DNA of 64,000 nucleotides from Taenia hydatigena (Eukaryota; Platyhelminthes; Cestoda; Cyclophyllidea; Taeniidae). Shown here piece by piece: positions 48,401-61,989 of this stretch (positions are counted from its first letter, which is position 1; every line of letters begins with the position of its first letter). The stretch is from positions 8,287,046 to 8,351,045 of the forward strand of contig JADWOT020000001.1 in assembly GCA_036345935.2 (NCBI GenBank), written 5' to 3'. The position numbers and the translations under genes were made by a program. The notes below the pieces were generated by a model. That model ran no database searches. It saw only the letters and a list, made by a program, of their open reading frames with translations, and had not been told where the DNA came from.

Positions 48401-50680
48401 ATTTGTGACAGATTTGAGAATTGAGAAGGGGGTCACATCACGATCAACGCAAATTCAGACAATGCATGATTGATCAATTTATTAACAAAGTGCAGTACCG
48501 TATTTAATAGTACCGGTGAAAGAAGCATATGAAACTAGACACGTTGACAGATGGGTTATGGCACAGCTCTACCATTTTAGGACTAAGAACGTATTGTTCA
48601 TGATCGAATAATACCTAATTTGGAACGGAAATTTTCATACAGTGCTAAAGCTTTTTAAATATTTTTGACACAAAAATAGGATGATTTCTAGGAGACATCT
48701 AAGAAAATTAATGAGTTTAGTAGGATGAATAGAAAAAAAGTTAGTTAGGCATGAAATTATAAGGGTAACAACAGACAAGTGTTAAAAAGCTGAAGTTTTT
48801 AGTGTTTTTGGGACAGTGGCTAGGACAACAAAATAGAAAGGGGAATCAATAGAATATGCAGATAGTAAGGGAAGTTGAAAGCTAAGTGGTCATTAGTGTG
48901 AATGAGGTAGCGTCAGCGATAGCCTTGCTTTGATTTCCGTGGGTTTGGGGCCCACTGAGGTTATGATACGCCGGTTCGGGTTGGCACACGGGAAGGCGAC
49001 GGAAGTGAAACGCCTAGGATTGCTGACTCATCTTAATGCAATTTAATCATCTGCATTTCACTTTGGTCCTTCCTACTGCTCTTTTTTCTTCTACACTCCT
49101 CTCCACATATCTGTGCTAGTCCGTACAGTCAGGTCCTATCCCATTATATTACATCCCTTCACACTTTACTCGATTTCAGATTATTTCGCATATATACTGC
49201 TGCATTAAATAAGGAAATGTTAAAGGAAAAGGTATTGACGTCGGTAGTGGAAGTGAGTGCCCTCTTCATGCTACAACCGGTGGCCTCATCAGAAGGCAGT
49301 TGAGTGCAAGTTCAAATGCATCGTCAATCGCACGAAGCGTTGCCAAGTGAGTAGCAAAATCGGCACACTTCAATGTATGCAAATCAAAAACATTGTGAGT
49401 ACATGCCAATTTAGCATCTAATGTGCCTCTCCTTACCCCATTTTCTTTCACATTACTTTCTAATTTTATTAATCCATTTATTTAACGGTTCAAATGCTTA
49501 GATATGGGTCGTCAAAAAGTTTTTATATTCCTTTAGATCAATCTTTGCTCGCGATTTCATGGCTAAAGTTGTTTTAGTTACCGACATCCTGCAATGTGCG
49601 TTTGGAGGTCCGAAGCCATACAGCAGACGAACTTTTGCATCCCAGTTGATATCCGTCATGGCACGTTTGAAGCGACACTAATCGAGCGATTATAGTGCTT
49701 TCGACAGACATAAAGTCACAAAGCGGCTGGACAATCGGTTATTTTATTTGCATTTATTGAGAAATTCATCCACCATTACACTAATTTCAAGACCATGTCC
49801 GGCTGATTAGGAACTCCTCCGTTGGATCCCATTTGTATCTCCTTTTCCTTACTCTTGTATCTGTTCCCCACAACCTCCCTTCCATTCACAGCTTCATTCC
49901 TTCCCTCATTCACTTCCGCATGCACTCATCTATCCTATTATGTGCGTGTGCCTACAAATCTAACCACATGATACTTTAGTCGTTATCTTTTACCTCTCTT
50001 TTGTTTCCATTCTCTAATCCTTTTAAGACACTCTTTCTTCTTTTCTTCACGTTTTACTTTGAAATGCTTGTTGCAGTTGTCCACACACCTGATGATGTAA
50101 TCTGCAAGACTGCATTTCACAATATATCAACGAAGGTGCACTTGTTTGTTTTTGAACGACACCGTCAACGCCATCCTGACCTCAATATTCACTACCGCCT
50201 CCAACATTACGGCTTCTTTTGGCATTTCCTGTTTCAAAATAGCAATTTGCATTATATTCTAGGCAATAGTTTGGATTGTACAAAAGTGAGGAGAGACATC
50301 ACGTAGGAGCACCATTGAGGCACCTATAATAGCCTCAATGAGTTCATCAAGGTGGTGTGTTGAGATTATTAAGTACACGAAGCAAAGTAGTGGAATATGG
50401 CCAAGAGGCAGTCCTAGTCTCCAAACTACCAATTATACCCAAACTTCTTTAATCTTATTGCACCAAAAAAATACGAATACCGTATAAATGCTAAGTGAAT
50501 ACTCGAAATAACGCACGTCATGTGGTTGACACTCTACACTTTTTAACATCTCGCTACTATATAAAGCGTCACAAATAATAGACATAAATTCAACGTGGAA
50601 GAAAAAGAGCACTTAGAGCATGCCGGTGACTTTCCTCAGCTCCAAAGCAGGCGAATACCTGAACATGTGTCCAGTGCTAA
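45476..50680 (+). repeat. Dispersed repeat family A, copy 2 (about 5.2 kb)
   Basis: Starts immediately at the right-arm boundary (AAACGAGCAAACTGGC at 45476) and follows the order of copy 1. Landmarks are the LKYGLTGIA / MQMESYYSKSK peptide-level match to copy 3a near 45610-45750, CTACAAGGGAAGTAGTCATT (46071), GAGGAGGAGGTGGGCTCC (46406), CATGATCGAATAATACC (48599), the SINE module (48878) and GAGGCACCTATAATAGCCTC (50317). The final CAGCTCCAAAGCAGGCGAAT block lies near 50638. A deletion near 50500 removes about 200 bases relative to copy 3. No intact protein. Confidence 0.78.
48878..49215 (+). mobile_element. tRNA-derived SINE-like module, copy 2
   Basis: The clearest copy. A-box-like AGCTAAGTGGTCATTAG (48880) resembles the tRNA consensus TGGCNNAGTGG. 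About 60 bases later GTGGGTTTGGGGCCCAC (48939-48955) forms a perfect 5-bp stem with a 7-base loop, the geometry of a tRNA T-arm. The ~260-base body matches the modules at 9705-10045 and 63318-63660. Confidence 0.55.
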
Positions 50681-53600
50681 TTGCTAATTTTAAGTGACAA
50701 CAACTGCTAATTTTTAAAACCAATGCAAAGTATAGCAAGGAAACGTCAGTGCCTTTATATTGAAAAAATATTTGATGTTGGGGGGCTGATGCGTTTGCGA
50801 ATATGAGTCTGTCTCCACCGTGAAAAGAAACACAAATAAACAAATGGTTCGGCAATGCTAGAGCATTTCAAAATTTTCCAAAGGCGATTCGAATACCTCT
50901 GTGGTCTAATACCCGAGGTAGTCTATTTTCTTTTTGCCCTTTAGGGTGGATTTAGAGGTCAAAATGCAAAGTAAATCACTTAACAAGCATGAGTTAAAAT
51001 GACATTACGAGAACCATAGACAAAAACTCTGCGTAATTTGAATGAAAACACAAAATAGCTGCATCACGTATTGGCATATCTCACTTATTTCAAGATTATA
51101 GTTGTGACAATGTTGGTTTATTAAGCCTGTTAGAACGCACATCAGCTTGCGATTTAATGTAGCTTTTATTTCATTTGACTATCTTTTTATGGCTTTTCGT
51201 TATCACCTTTATATTTTTATTAATCGCGTCGCTAATGCGTCCAGAGACATGGTTGAATTTCTATTTGGTGCACTCAACTGCTCATGCAGCGGTGGAGGAC
51301 CAACTATCATAAAAAGAGTGCCTTTACTTTCTTGACTCAAGATAACACTGGAAACGGATTGTTTCAATGTCCTTGCGTGTTTATAGTCTAGTCGATGTGT
51401 GAATGTGTCAGATAACTGTCGACTGGATGTCATTTGCAGTAAAAGGTGAAAATCATTTTAAGTCAAGGTTGAGTTGATAGCCCGTATGTATGGTTGTAAC
51501 CTTGTGCATCCACTCTTAATAATTTTGTGAGGCTTTTATTACACTGGAGGAGCATACTCGTTCCTTCTCTTTTAGGAATAGGTGGTTGTCAATGCGTTCC
51601 TTTTTCGTGAATAGATTGAACCTACCTTTACCATGCAGCGTGATATCGTCATCATTCTGCAGGGGCACTAAACCATGCCATAACGAGCACACAGTTAGTG
51701 GGAGGAAATGAGAAAAAAGGAAGGGAGGGTAATAAGAAGTTTTTATTTTAGGGAATCCGAAGTTTAAGCATTCCTGACTCGCGAGACTGCAGCACTTTCG
51801 AGAAGTTCGTGGAAAAGTAGACTGGCAGATGGCGTATGCATCCCGAGGACACGTCGTATACACCCGCCGAGGTAAAATGGAGCGAGAGGATGGATGGATA
51901 GAGAGGGAGATAGTACTGAAATGGATTGATGTATCAATAAATTGGACAGCTGTGATGAATGGTACTATCCTTTTGCTTTATTTAGTCAGCATGATGGCAA
52001 TGCTGCTAACGTTCCCTGCACTTTTATTTACTGCCCACCAATGTCGGAGTGAGCAATGGCTTCATTGTCACTGCTACTGTCCTCTTCGTCATTGTCATAT
52101 TCCATTCTAACGCTGCATTTCACCGTTTAGCTAGTGTCAATTCACTTGGTGTTTAGCGCTCACTCGCAACGCCAAACCTCATCCACAAGGTCAACCTATT
52201 CTACTCACACCAAATTGAGGTACTCACGAATCCTTCTATTTATTAGCTCGCACACCGATTTAAAAGCCATATTAGATAGGGTAAAGAAGACCTGGTAAGG
52301 TCATGTCTGACCATACAAACATTGACCGTGAAGCACGCGATTAGTTTCACACAACAGGTCGAGCATCCACAGACTGAGGCCGTCTTTGGGCAAGCCGCAA
52401 CGGATGTGGTGATTAATGGCCATCGGCCATAAACGACAAAAGAAGGCAAATCGGATGTATTAGGGCACATGCAAGAGCGGACCCGATTCCATACAACGCA
52501 ATGATTGTTCACTATATGAACCACGTCGTTCGACTTCGTCATCTTGCCATACTTCAATTCATAACCCATGTCCATGCAGCATCAAATCATATCTACTCGC
52601 CTTGCCGCTTTACTTCAACCAATCTCCACCACCATTCTCCGTCTTTCATTTGCATGGTCAACGCACTAAAGGAGCAGAGGATTTGCAATAGCGAAAGCAC
52701 ACGGCGCCTTCAAAAGCACTAAATATGAGGAGTGCATGCCAAAATGTATCAACTTTATAGCAGTAGTGTTTGGCCCACCTAGCGGATATATCAGTAGAAG
52801 ATGCTTAAATGAATGTTACATGATGCATGGGCAAAAATCTTTTTAGTGCCCTTTAAGCCACTCGAACACTAGTCCAATTCTAACAAAGTCCGTTGACTCT
52901 CTCCAGTCTCTTACGTGATTACTGGTGCTGTGGGTCAGTTTCTCATCTCATCGATGTTAGGAACGGCACATAAAAATTAGGCGAGAGCTGCTGTTTCTTC
53001 AACTGGAATCGAAGAACTACGCTGTGCACTTAAAGTCCGTAACCTGGTGCTGTGGAAAGATTGGCCTTAATGCGAATGACTTGGGAAGTCAGCAACTAAT
53101 TTGAAAGTAATGCGCAAACCATTATAGGACCAAAAACCATTTCCACCTAATTACGGGTAGAGCATTAAGGAGGGCCTGCGTGCGAGGAAATAAGAAAAGC
53201 TTGCACAGGAATGACTCACTCGCCTGCATTTCTATCCAGTTTGAAAGACGGGCCCATCGCCGACTTATCGACTGGCAAGAAAGGGCGATGACACCTGCGC
53301 TCTTTGACTTTTGCAGCTGCCACCAGCGTTAAGGGGGTGAGGCATGCACGCACACGATATGAGAAACCAACGCACTGTCGAGTTTCAAAACTACTAACTA
53401 ACCTTCCTAGCTTCTCTAATTACTTCCTTCCAAGTTTTAGTAAATTAAGAAAGCAGATCACAGGCTCTTTGCATCGTTGATACCGCTGTGAAGAGATGTT
53501 ATTTCATGGCCTAGTCTGACGTCACTCCCCATCCTCCCCTCTGCAGTTCGAGCCATACTCTACGGCTCAGCTCTGCCGTAATCGCCCTTCGCGTGACAGT

Positions 53601-56600
53601 CACGACAAGTTATTTGAATTGTCTTCTCGTGCTGTCAAACGATAGTTGCAAATGAGTGAGTCATTTGGCGTTGATATGTTCAACTACCGTGAATCCAACA
53701 CAAGCTTCTCCTCTCGTGTTACCAACCCCATTCTCTATAATAATGGTGAAATCGGCTCCCACTTAGGCCTACTAAAATACCCACCTTACAGTCCTCCTTG
53801 GGCGGATTTGAAGTCTAAGCCCACACTTAAACTTTGCAAGCCTTCCGAGGCAACTCACGTGTCGGCCGGTTCCCGGCATGTGTCTTGGTGTTTAACTTCT
53901 AGTCCAGGCCACTATCATTAACAGCATATTATCAAAAAGCATTGCCTTCTTCATGCCCATTTTTATCAGCATTAAACGTTTTGGCTACGTTAATAACTAG
54001 GCAAGCAAATATTTGAAAGGGATCACGGGGCATTGATGCCATCAAAATGGCAAATACTCAATTACCTTTAGTTGACTCAAAGTTGCTTTTGGTGCCTCTG
54101 CTCTTGCGATTTCTAGAAATAGGGTATGCATCATGCGGAGCAGGATTAATTCTTAATGCAGCACGGAGTAGGTTTCACTCAAAACGACGTGTTCTGAGAT
54201 GGTAGTCGTTGAATTGTAGTCAAGTTCTCGATTTCTATGCGCATAACAATTTCATTGGACTATTTTCAACAGGAAACTCCGAGAAGCAGCTTGCACGCGT
54301 ACAATCGCAAAGCAATAATGCAAAGACACTGACGACCTGCATGCATTATTCCCTTTTTCTGCATCCGTGTCACGGGATTGTGTGACCGGTTCCACGGAGA
54401 AAAGCCGACAATCCACAAGGATTTGAATGAGACAAATTGCCATTGCAAAATTGCAGATCATGAAGGTCAAGAAGGCACAGTATAACTGTTTTATCATTAA
54501 TTTTGGCTGTTCGTACTTATACGGGATTAAAAACGCTGAATGAAATAGCTTTTGAAACATGGAAAACCGTGTGATCTCACTCGTTGAATTTAAAGCAGGT
54601 GAGTTTTTGGTGGAATTAGATTTATGGGATTACTCCCAGCTGTTCAACTTTGTGTCCGCCCTTTCATCACCCTTGCTTGTGTTCATCAAAAGGGCAGGAA
54701 CCTGTTTCAAGGCATCTAATCTGAGGGACGAGCATAGTGAATAAGGCTGCCGAGGAAAGAGGGCTATGCAGCTGGTAGAGTACTGATGCGAATTGGAATT
54801 TATGTCCTCCTCACGGACCGCCAGCGCTAACTCACCCACCCGGCATGCAGGCGGCCTATCGTCTTCAGAGTAAGCAACTAACAAACTTATTAGTTTCGCG
54901 CACAACTGTTTTAAATGGCGCACGCCATTCTATGCATAAGCATTTCTTGCGGCGAAGGAGATGAGCGTTTTCTATTCCAACACTCAACAACCAACTTAAA
55001 TGTCCTATAATTGCATAGCGCTGAATCGGTACATTCGCACTTGCAATCAATTGGATAGGCAACTGCGTGAATGCTGCTGGCCAAAAATTAAACTTCTATG
55101 GATGGTAGGAAGTGCAAATTACTAAATTCGCCAGTTTAGTAGCTCTCATGCATGGATTCATGCTACCATCCCTCCTTGGATTAAGTAGGCTATGCTAAGA
55201 TCATTCCATGGATAATAGCAGTTAACGTGTGGAAGTCAAACGATACGTTGGATAAAAGGGGGTCTAATTTGTTAGAAGGGTCTGCCACCGAGGCTGCAAT
55301 GACCACGTCAGCAGTTCAGCTTTACACCCTACAGTCGCCACAATCGGTGGATTTTTGTCGATTGATTCGACCACTGAAAACCCATCCACATCCAAGAGCC
55401 TAATACTTGCATGTGCTATCCCATATGTGCTGATATGCTTTCATAGCGAAAAGATACACAACAAACGATCAGTTGCTACAGATTGGCGCCTCTGAAATCC
55501 TTTGGTTACCTAGGCTCACAACCAAGCTGTTTCCTCTGGCCAGCTGTAAACGACTCACAAAGACTATTCTTGCGCACTTCCCTACCTTGTGGAATGGACA
55601 TCAGGCTAGGTGGTCAGTGGGGTCCTCATCACGTGATCACAAGCCCAACTCGAAACCGTTGGTAGGTAAGTATGGCAAATTATACGTATATCGCAGTTAC
55701 TTTCCCGTAGCCTCACCATCTGCTGGGGGCAGTGAAATGGGCACAGGAAAGTTCCGCTGCTTAACACTTGCCCGTTCAGACAAGCCTTCTTCCTTCACCA
55801 CGCTTTTAGCAGCACACTATCTTACCGAAATCTCTTTGACAAAACATCGAGACCGGTCTACAATGAGGATTTAAATCTATGATCAGTCCGCTTCGAACAT
55901 CTATCTTGGCTATACTATGGGTATGAATGCATAAAATGTCTCCGATTGTGCACCACTAAGCATAGGAATCCAATTATCAATGTCAAATCTAATATTTAAA
56001 TAATGAAAAGAATGTAAATGCGCGGAAAACTGTGCAATGTAGAGTCGAGACCACCTTACCATGGGGCTAGGTGTTTCTGCTAAATAACGCTCAGACAACG
56101 AGTCGAATCGATATCAGTAAATACAGTATTTTACAATCAAAACTAGCGCTAGGATAAAAATGTTCTTCGTTTGATGCATATTGTGGAATCAGGCATATTT
56201 TAAACACATCACCTTGCCAACCCATGTCTGTTGGTTTTGTGGTCCTGTTGAAAGGAAGTAAGTAAAAGCCGTCGAAGGGGATTTATTCCGCTGCAAAGCA
56301 GATTTTAAATACAGTTTACTATTGCGTTCGCTTGTCATGTTGCAATCCATGTCGTCCTTACAAAAGTTATGAAAAAGAAACACAAGCTTGGATGCAAACA
56401 AGGTGGATTTGGTGTCAGTACTTTGTCCCCTTTTAACACAAGGCATTGTGATTGTTTGATCGGTTACCTGCAAAATCTCTCTAGCCAAAAAGTGGGACGT
56501 ATTAGTCTAAGACTAGCTCCCCTGCTTAACTAAACGGCTTCTAACTCTTTGCGATTCCAATATCAACCAATTTAAATTGTCTGCCAGTTGTGCTATATTG

Positions 56601-58479
56601 AGACTAAATTTAATAATCCGATTCCTTCCATAGAGTCAGTTATACATCAGTAAGCCGTTTGGCACCCACTCGGACGCATACCACCTATCCACATGAAGAA
56701 CCACAATGTCTGGATGAAGGACTGATTGCAGAAACAGCGAACGCTGACGGTATTTGCACCATCTGCAAAGAACGAATGAATTCTGCAAAGTCTAATATAG
56801 CTCAGTGGTCGAATGTTTTGTTACCCACTCGTGACGTAGGGCAGTAATGGTATTAAAGGTTAATAGTTGTAAAAGGGTTGTATAACCACACAAACATGCG
56901 TAGGCTTCATCGTCTTCATGCACACTATCGCCGGTAACAGCCGCATTACACTGATAAGCGCACTCACATTACGATTTCTATACAATCGCTCACTTACAAG
57001 ATATTCCCTTTTCTCTGAATGATTCTGTGGTCATCGATATGTCAAACCCAAAAGGTGGCACCCATTTCCCCAAAATAGTGTCCCACATCAATACTGCTCA
57101 GCTAATTAACTCGCCGTTCTTGTGGAAAAACGAATTCACACTGCCACTGTCTTAATTCTCGATGCTGTTGGTGTTGCACATGTGACCTCAAAGGCCTAGA
57201 AAAGTGATTTGAACATACAACACTTGCATGGGCAGTTGAGCCACGTGTATGTAATGTATTGGACGTTTCAAGCGAAAGAAAAACAGGCGAACCCACTTTT
57301 ACATGCTTATCAAATTCATGCTATAAATGCAATGTTCTGTTTAGTATTTGAAAGGTTAATCTCGTGGTAATTAAACCTGCCTCACCCATGTCCTCAGTGA
57401 TTCCGGAGGAAAGTGCAAAGCACAAACGGCTGACACGACTAGACTATATTTCGCCAATCGGTCGATTTTTGATACAGAGTACCCAAAAGGGTTCAAAAAT
57501 TAGGGATGTTAAATCAAAGGCTCATTGATACATGCGCCGCGTCTCGGATCTAAACGTCACTCACACCATTTGAGTTTAGCTTTGGTCCAGAGTTGGTATC
57601 TGATTATGACTACGACCGCGGATCATAACTCGTGACGCTCGCTGATCTCAAGTTAATGCCCACTCATTTGAGCAACGTTTGGGGAGCGTAAGGTTGGTCA
57701 TTAGGAAGCGAATTCAACACTGTCTAACATGAGAATCCACATTTTCCTGGTCTTCAACGCGAACTCAGCGTGTCTGTTGACCATTGTAAAGCGGTGAGTA
57801 AATTCACAATTCAAAATCGGTGTTGGGAGGTTAGCAGCAAAGCTTGAAGCAGGAAAAATGCGTCTCGGTGTCCGCGAGTACACGCCACCAGGTGCATCGT
57901 GTGTGATTATGCACAAACAAGCATTCCTTCTGACCGACTAGTTAAGTTTCATGGTGTAAGCAAACAGCCTTTGCTGTATCAAAGCTGTTTTTCAAAATAT
58001 TCGGCATTAAGAAAATTCCTATTCTCACACGCAATGGTTAGGTATTGGGAGATAAAGCTACCATTATAGCCTACAAGGGCGCCTTTGCAAAGATAAAAGN
58101 ACAATTCCAAATCACTTTTATTTTGTCCCGAATCCAACCACCGCATTCACAAAAACTGCAGGTTTCTTCAAGCATTATTGTATAACTATTTTGAAAGCTT
58201 GTAAGCACTTTATCGAATGCCGTCATGGACTGGCTAATCACAAACCTGCTAAAGCGTGTAAAGCTCTACTCCTCCTCCATATGACATGGAGACAGGCCCA
58301 CAGTACCATCTCTACCAAATTGATCGTCCAATCATTTTGCGACCTGTTGCACCAAATGCGACAACTATCAGGTAAGTTGGAAAAAGGGAGAAAGTGAAAA
58401 CCATCTAAGGCCTCGAATATCTTCTGCATGCAGTCCAAGTTTGGATGGAGATCTGAGGTTTGCCGTGTCGAGCCTGTCA
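50681..58479. other. No gene recognised, about 7.8 kb
   Basis: No supportable gene. Open frames stay under about 135 codons and lack motifs (55473-55874 plus is the longest). A short family A-like scrap may lie near 57870-57905 (CGAGTACACGCC followed by GGTGCATCGTG). The base at 58100 is an N. An isolated tRNA A-box-like sequence is at 56795 without a matching B-box. Confidence 0.5.
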
Positions 58480-59340
58480 CAACTAGCGTTTGCTTTGACG
58501 TGAGGACATCGGCAACGGCATTCAGGTGTCCACAATTCCGATGTTCACAATCCGGAAAATCAAGACATAAAATGACAGTCGTAGTCGCTCAGCTGCATCC
58601 TTTCTCCTCCTTCTCCACCTTCGTCAGACCATTCACGCATGTCCAGTATGATGCCACCTGCTGCCATCAAGAATGGATCCCACTGGCTTGAAAAGTTGGG
58701 AACGTCCGTAGACACATCCAAGAAGAGACGAGTATAGGAAGCAGAATGAAGCACTGGCAAATCGTATCTGTAGCGTCTCATCCGACAGGGCGACAGTCTT
58801 GTGCAACGACATGGCGTGGTGATCAAACAGTTGATCGGAGCCTGTGCATCAGCAGGAAACACTCTGGACACGAGGCCACGAAAGTAATCCTCTTCGTTAT
58901 TGTAATACTGTCTTGCACAATCAAAATAATAAGTGCATTTCTCCACGTTTGCCAAGAATAGCATCCTGCAGAGGTGAACATCCAGCCATTTTATGTCCTT
59001 TACACTGTGGTGGACACTAAGAGCTTGAATCGGAAGGCCTTGATTGAATTGCTCCTCTGTTGGCTCCTCCTAAACGGAACTTTTAATGGAACATTTTAGC
59101 AACTGCTGGAGAGAAAATGAATGTGTAAGGGATTTAATAAAGCCATTTAATGAACGCAGAGGTAATCAAACCGACCTGAGACATTACCACGCAAAATCTG
59201 ATAAGGTCTCTTCAAATGCAGCTGCTTTTATGAGGCAAGTGACCATCATTTAGTTCTAGTCACTTTTCCAATCCAGCCAATCAGCAAAGCACAACGACCA
59301 ACTACGATTCTCATGTGCTACTCAGGTCTGCTTGGAAGGA
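58480..59340 (-). repeat. Dispersed repeat family C, copy 2 (inverted)
   Basis: Inverted partner of 4600-5645. On the minus strand the frame 58964-58560 reads through CLITTPCRCTRLSP and YDLPVLHSA, the positions best shared with copy 1. The frame is open for 134 codons here and about 124 in the other copy. The C-terminal parts no longer agree in frame. Confidence 0.6.
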
Positions 59341-59475
59341 TGTGTGCAAGTCCTGGCTGCACGTTCTTGTAATTCGTAGTGATATTATGCTGACTTATTC
59401 ATCACTAACGGAAAACCTGTCAGATTTCAGAATGTGGTCTTTGGGACATAATGCACGAAAATGTTAAAGTGTCCT

Positions 59476-59498
59476 GTGACGTGACGTGACGTGACGTG
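59476..59498 (+). repeat. (GTGAC)4 pentanucleotide repeat
   Basis: Four perfect GTGAC units followed by GTG. Overlapping TGACGTGA motifs resemble cAMP-response-element half sites, probably by chance. Confidence 0.9.
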
Positions 59499-61884
59499 GA
59501 CATGTATATATACAAACATTTAAGATTTTGGCTATAACTAATACAAATTGCAAAGTGTGTGCTTTTGCTTAGCTTTAGAAAATAGGTTAACATTAACGTA
59601 CCTTGCTGTTACTAGCCCGATTCCATCCTAATTAGCAAAAATCTCTTTTAAATAAAACAACTCGATGCAGATAATGTGGATGTGTGTTAATTTGCGTTAA
59701 TATCAAACGCTGAGGAGACTTTAAGCAGCTGCACGCATGCTTGGTAGAAACATGCCATGGCAGGAACACTGTTACCACCCTCGCTTAAATCGCACTTTTG
59801 CGCAAAATTGCATCAAGCAGTCAATGGAGAGTGCTCAAGGTGACACTGGGGAGGATTACCGGTTCCCTTACAACCCAGACAATTGGAAAGCATCTTAGGA
59901 GATGGCAAAGCCAATGTCAGGATGATGTTTGGGTTAATAGGATGGTAAGTGGGTGCCTTCATCTGCTGCTAATGCCAACGGTTAAAGCAGTCCAATTATT
60001 CTCGAAACAGACTGTACCATTGCTATTTGTATGTTTTTCATCGTTGGGAAGGTAGTGGTTGGCCAACGTTTAATTACTGCTTGCTTCATTGTTGTAGTCC
60101 TATGTAGTCGGTGAGGAGGCAATTGTGTGTGATGTTCTCAATAGTAGATAAAGAGTGATCCCTTCTATTCATTATTCTAATAGACGGTTCTAATTGTTGC
60201 TGTTGTTGCGTTTAAAAGAAAGCATTTGACTCACAGTTGCCTACTATTTGTCATGTTGCTAGCGAAACCTTTTTTATTTCTCTCCCCCTATGCACTGCGT
60301 GCCAATGTGCTTATCTACACATCCGCCCATTTAACAGACCTACTCGTCTTATCAATGCATATTATGCTAACTGCTAATCCATCCATTAATTCCATTCCAG
60401 TTTTAGCGACGATTCTCGGTAACGTCTGCTCTATTTTAGTGTCGACTTTCTGGTTCTGACCACAGATTATGACACATTTCCTTTTGCTTTGGGAACCAAT
60501 CAGAAAATTCCTAACTAACAAAACGTCAAATTGTGAACGAACTTGGAATAAAAGCCGAAATTACAGTAATAATGCTCGCATGTGCCTCATCGTTGTACTC
60601 GTAACAAACGAGCATTTATTATACTGCAATATTAGCTTGCATGGCCTAAAAACGTTTTATTTTGGAATTGTTTCTCATTGTCAATGTCTTTTGTTCAAAG
60701 CATTGCCTTCACAGGTCAACCAGAACTACCGCACACTAATTATAGTGTAACATTTGGGAGAAGAATACTAGCTTTTTTGAAGGAGCGTGTACCTACTACA
60801 GTGCCAATTGAACCATGCATTATTGCTAAGAACAGGCAGATAAAAATAAACAAATATCACCCAAAACGACTAGCAAGCATCAATGTGAATGGTCGCTCTA
60901 AACTTCCAATTCATTTTGAATGTGAATAACCTCAACATTAGTGGCGAATTTGTGTGCTCTGTGTCATGCATTAACACGTTTCAGCAGCAAACCAGGTTTG
61001 TAATCTGGAAAGCGGTCTTATGCACCCATGCAATGAATTGACTCCTGGCGCGGTGAAATGAAGTATTAGCATATTGCAACTACCTTTTACAAAATACTAT
61101 ATTCCCAAACAATGGCAGGGTGTGCGCTGCCGTCAGCTTTCCTAGCATCAAAACATTAAGGCGACTCTTAAATAGTATTATTGTCTGCGATCGGTTCAGA
61201 TGTTTAGAATATGCGATAGAATCCATACGAGTGTAAATTTTGAAGTCTTGCTCATAGTGGGCAGTCCAGAAAAGCTGTACTGAAAAACTATTTCATAACA
61301 AAGGGAACTCACCCAGCAAACTTTTACTATCAGCCGTCGCCGACCCGCTTTCAAATACTTGGATCGATTGTCTGAACATGTGAGGAGGACTGTGTCTTCA
61401 TCAACATCGTCATGGTGGGTTACTTCATCTGAAATAATTTCCAGCAATTGCGGCTACTGCACCGCCTCTGACTTGTCACTGGTCGCCGTAAGCACCAGCA
61501 GCAGAACTGTCGTGTTATGGCAAGGAAAGAGTAAAATTGGGAAACAATTGAAAATGGGCCTAGCAAAACTAAAAACAGGATAGGAAACGAGGACTGGCAA
61601 ACAAAGGCGACATGATTGTGTTTCATTTTATTTATGCAGCGGACAAAATACTCCATGTAGGAAGCGCATGAGCCACAAGTTTTGTTTTGCTACCACGTTG
61701 AGTGCGATTATGAGAGCTCAGAGTAAACATCAACTGCCAGCAGCAAGTTGTTGTGTCAAACTCCAACTAGAGGGGATGGAATGTCATGCATGATCAGGCG
61801 TTGGATTGAGATCGCGTCGCGGTGACAGCAATGGTGCAATGACCTCATGGTTTGATTGGACGATTCAGTCAATGTTTGTGAGGG
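59499..61884. other. No gene recognised
   Basis: About 2.4 kb. Frames at 60226-60459 and 60469-60750 are hydrophobic but in separate frames with no family match. Nothing supportable. Confidence 0.45.
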
Positions 61885-61989
61885 GTGGTTAAGGCGGCTT
61901 ACGGGGTTAGGCAAAGATTTCACAATTCAGCAATATATAAGCCAGCTCCTGCCGTTGTGCATACGTATTCCTCACTCGTGACAGAAGTG

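Noticed and set aside
53540..53620. GCAGTTCGAGCC B-box-like motif
   Set aside because: No A-box upstream and no cloverleaf; treated as chance.
56790..56850. tRNA-like A-box (TAGCTCAGTGGTCGA)
   Set aside because: No B-box at the right distance and no cloverleaf could be folded; also only a partial match near 24254. Could be a very old SINE scrap.
60226..60930. Hydrophobic frames as a membrane receptor remnant
   Set aside because: Three short frames without any conserved receptor motif.
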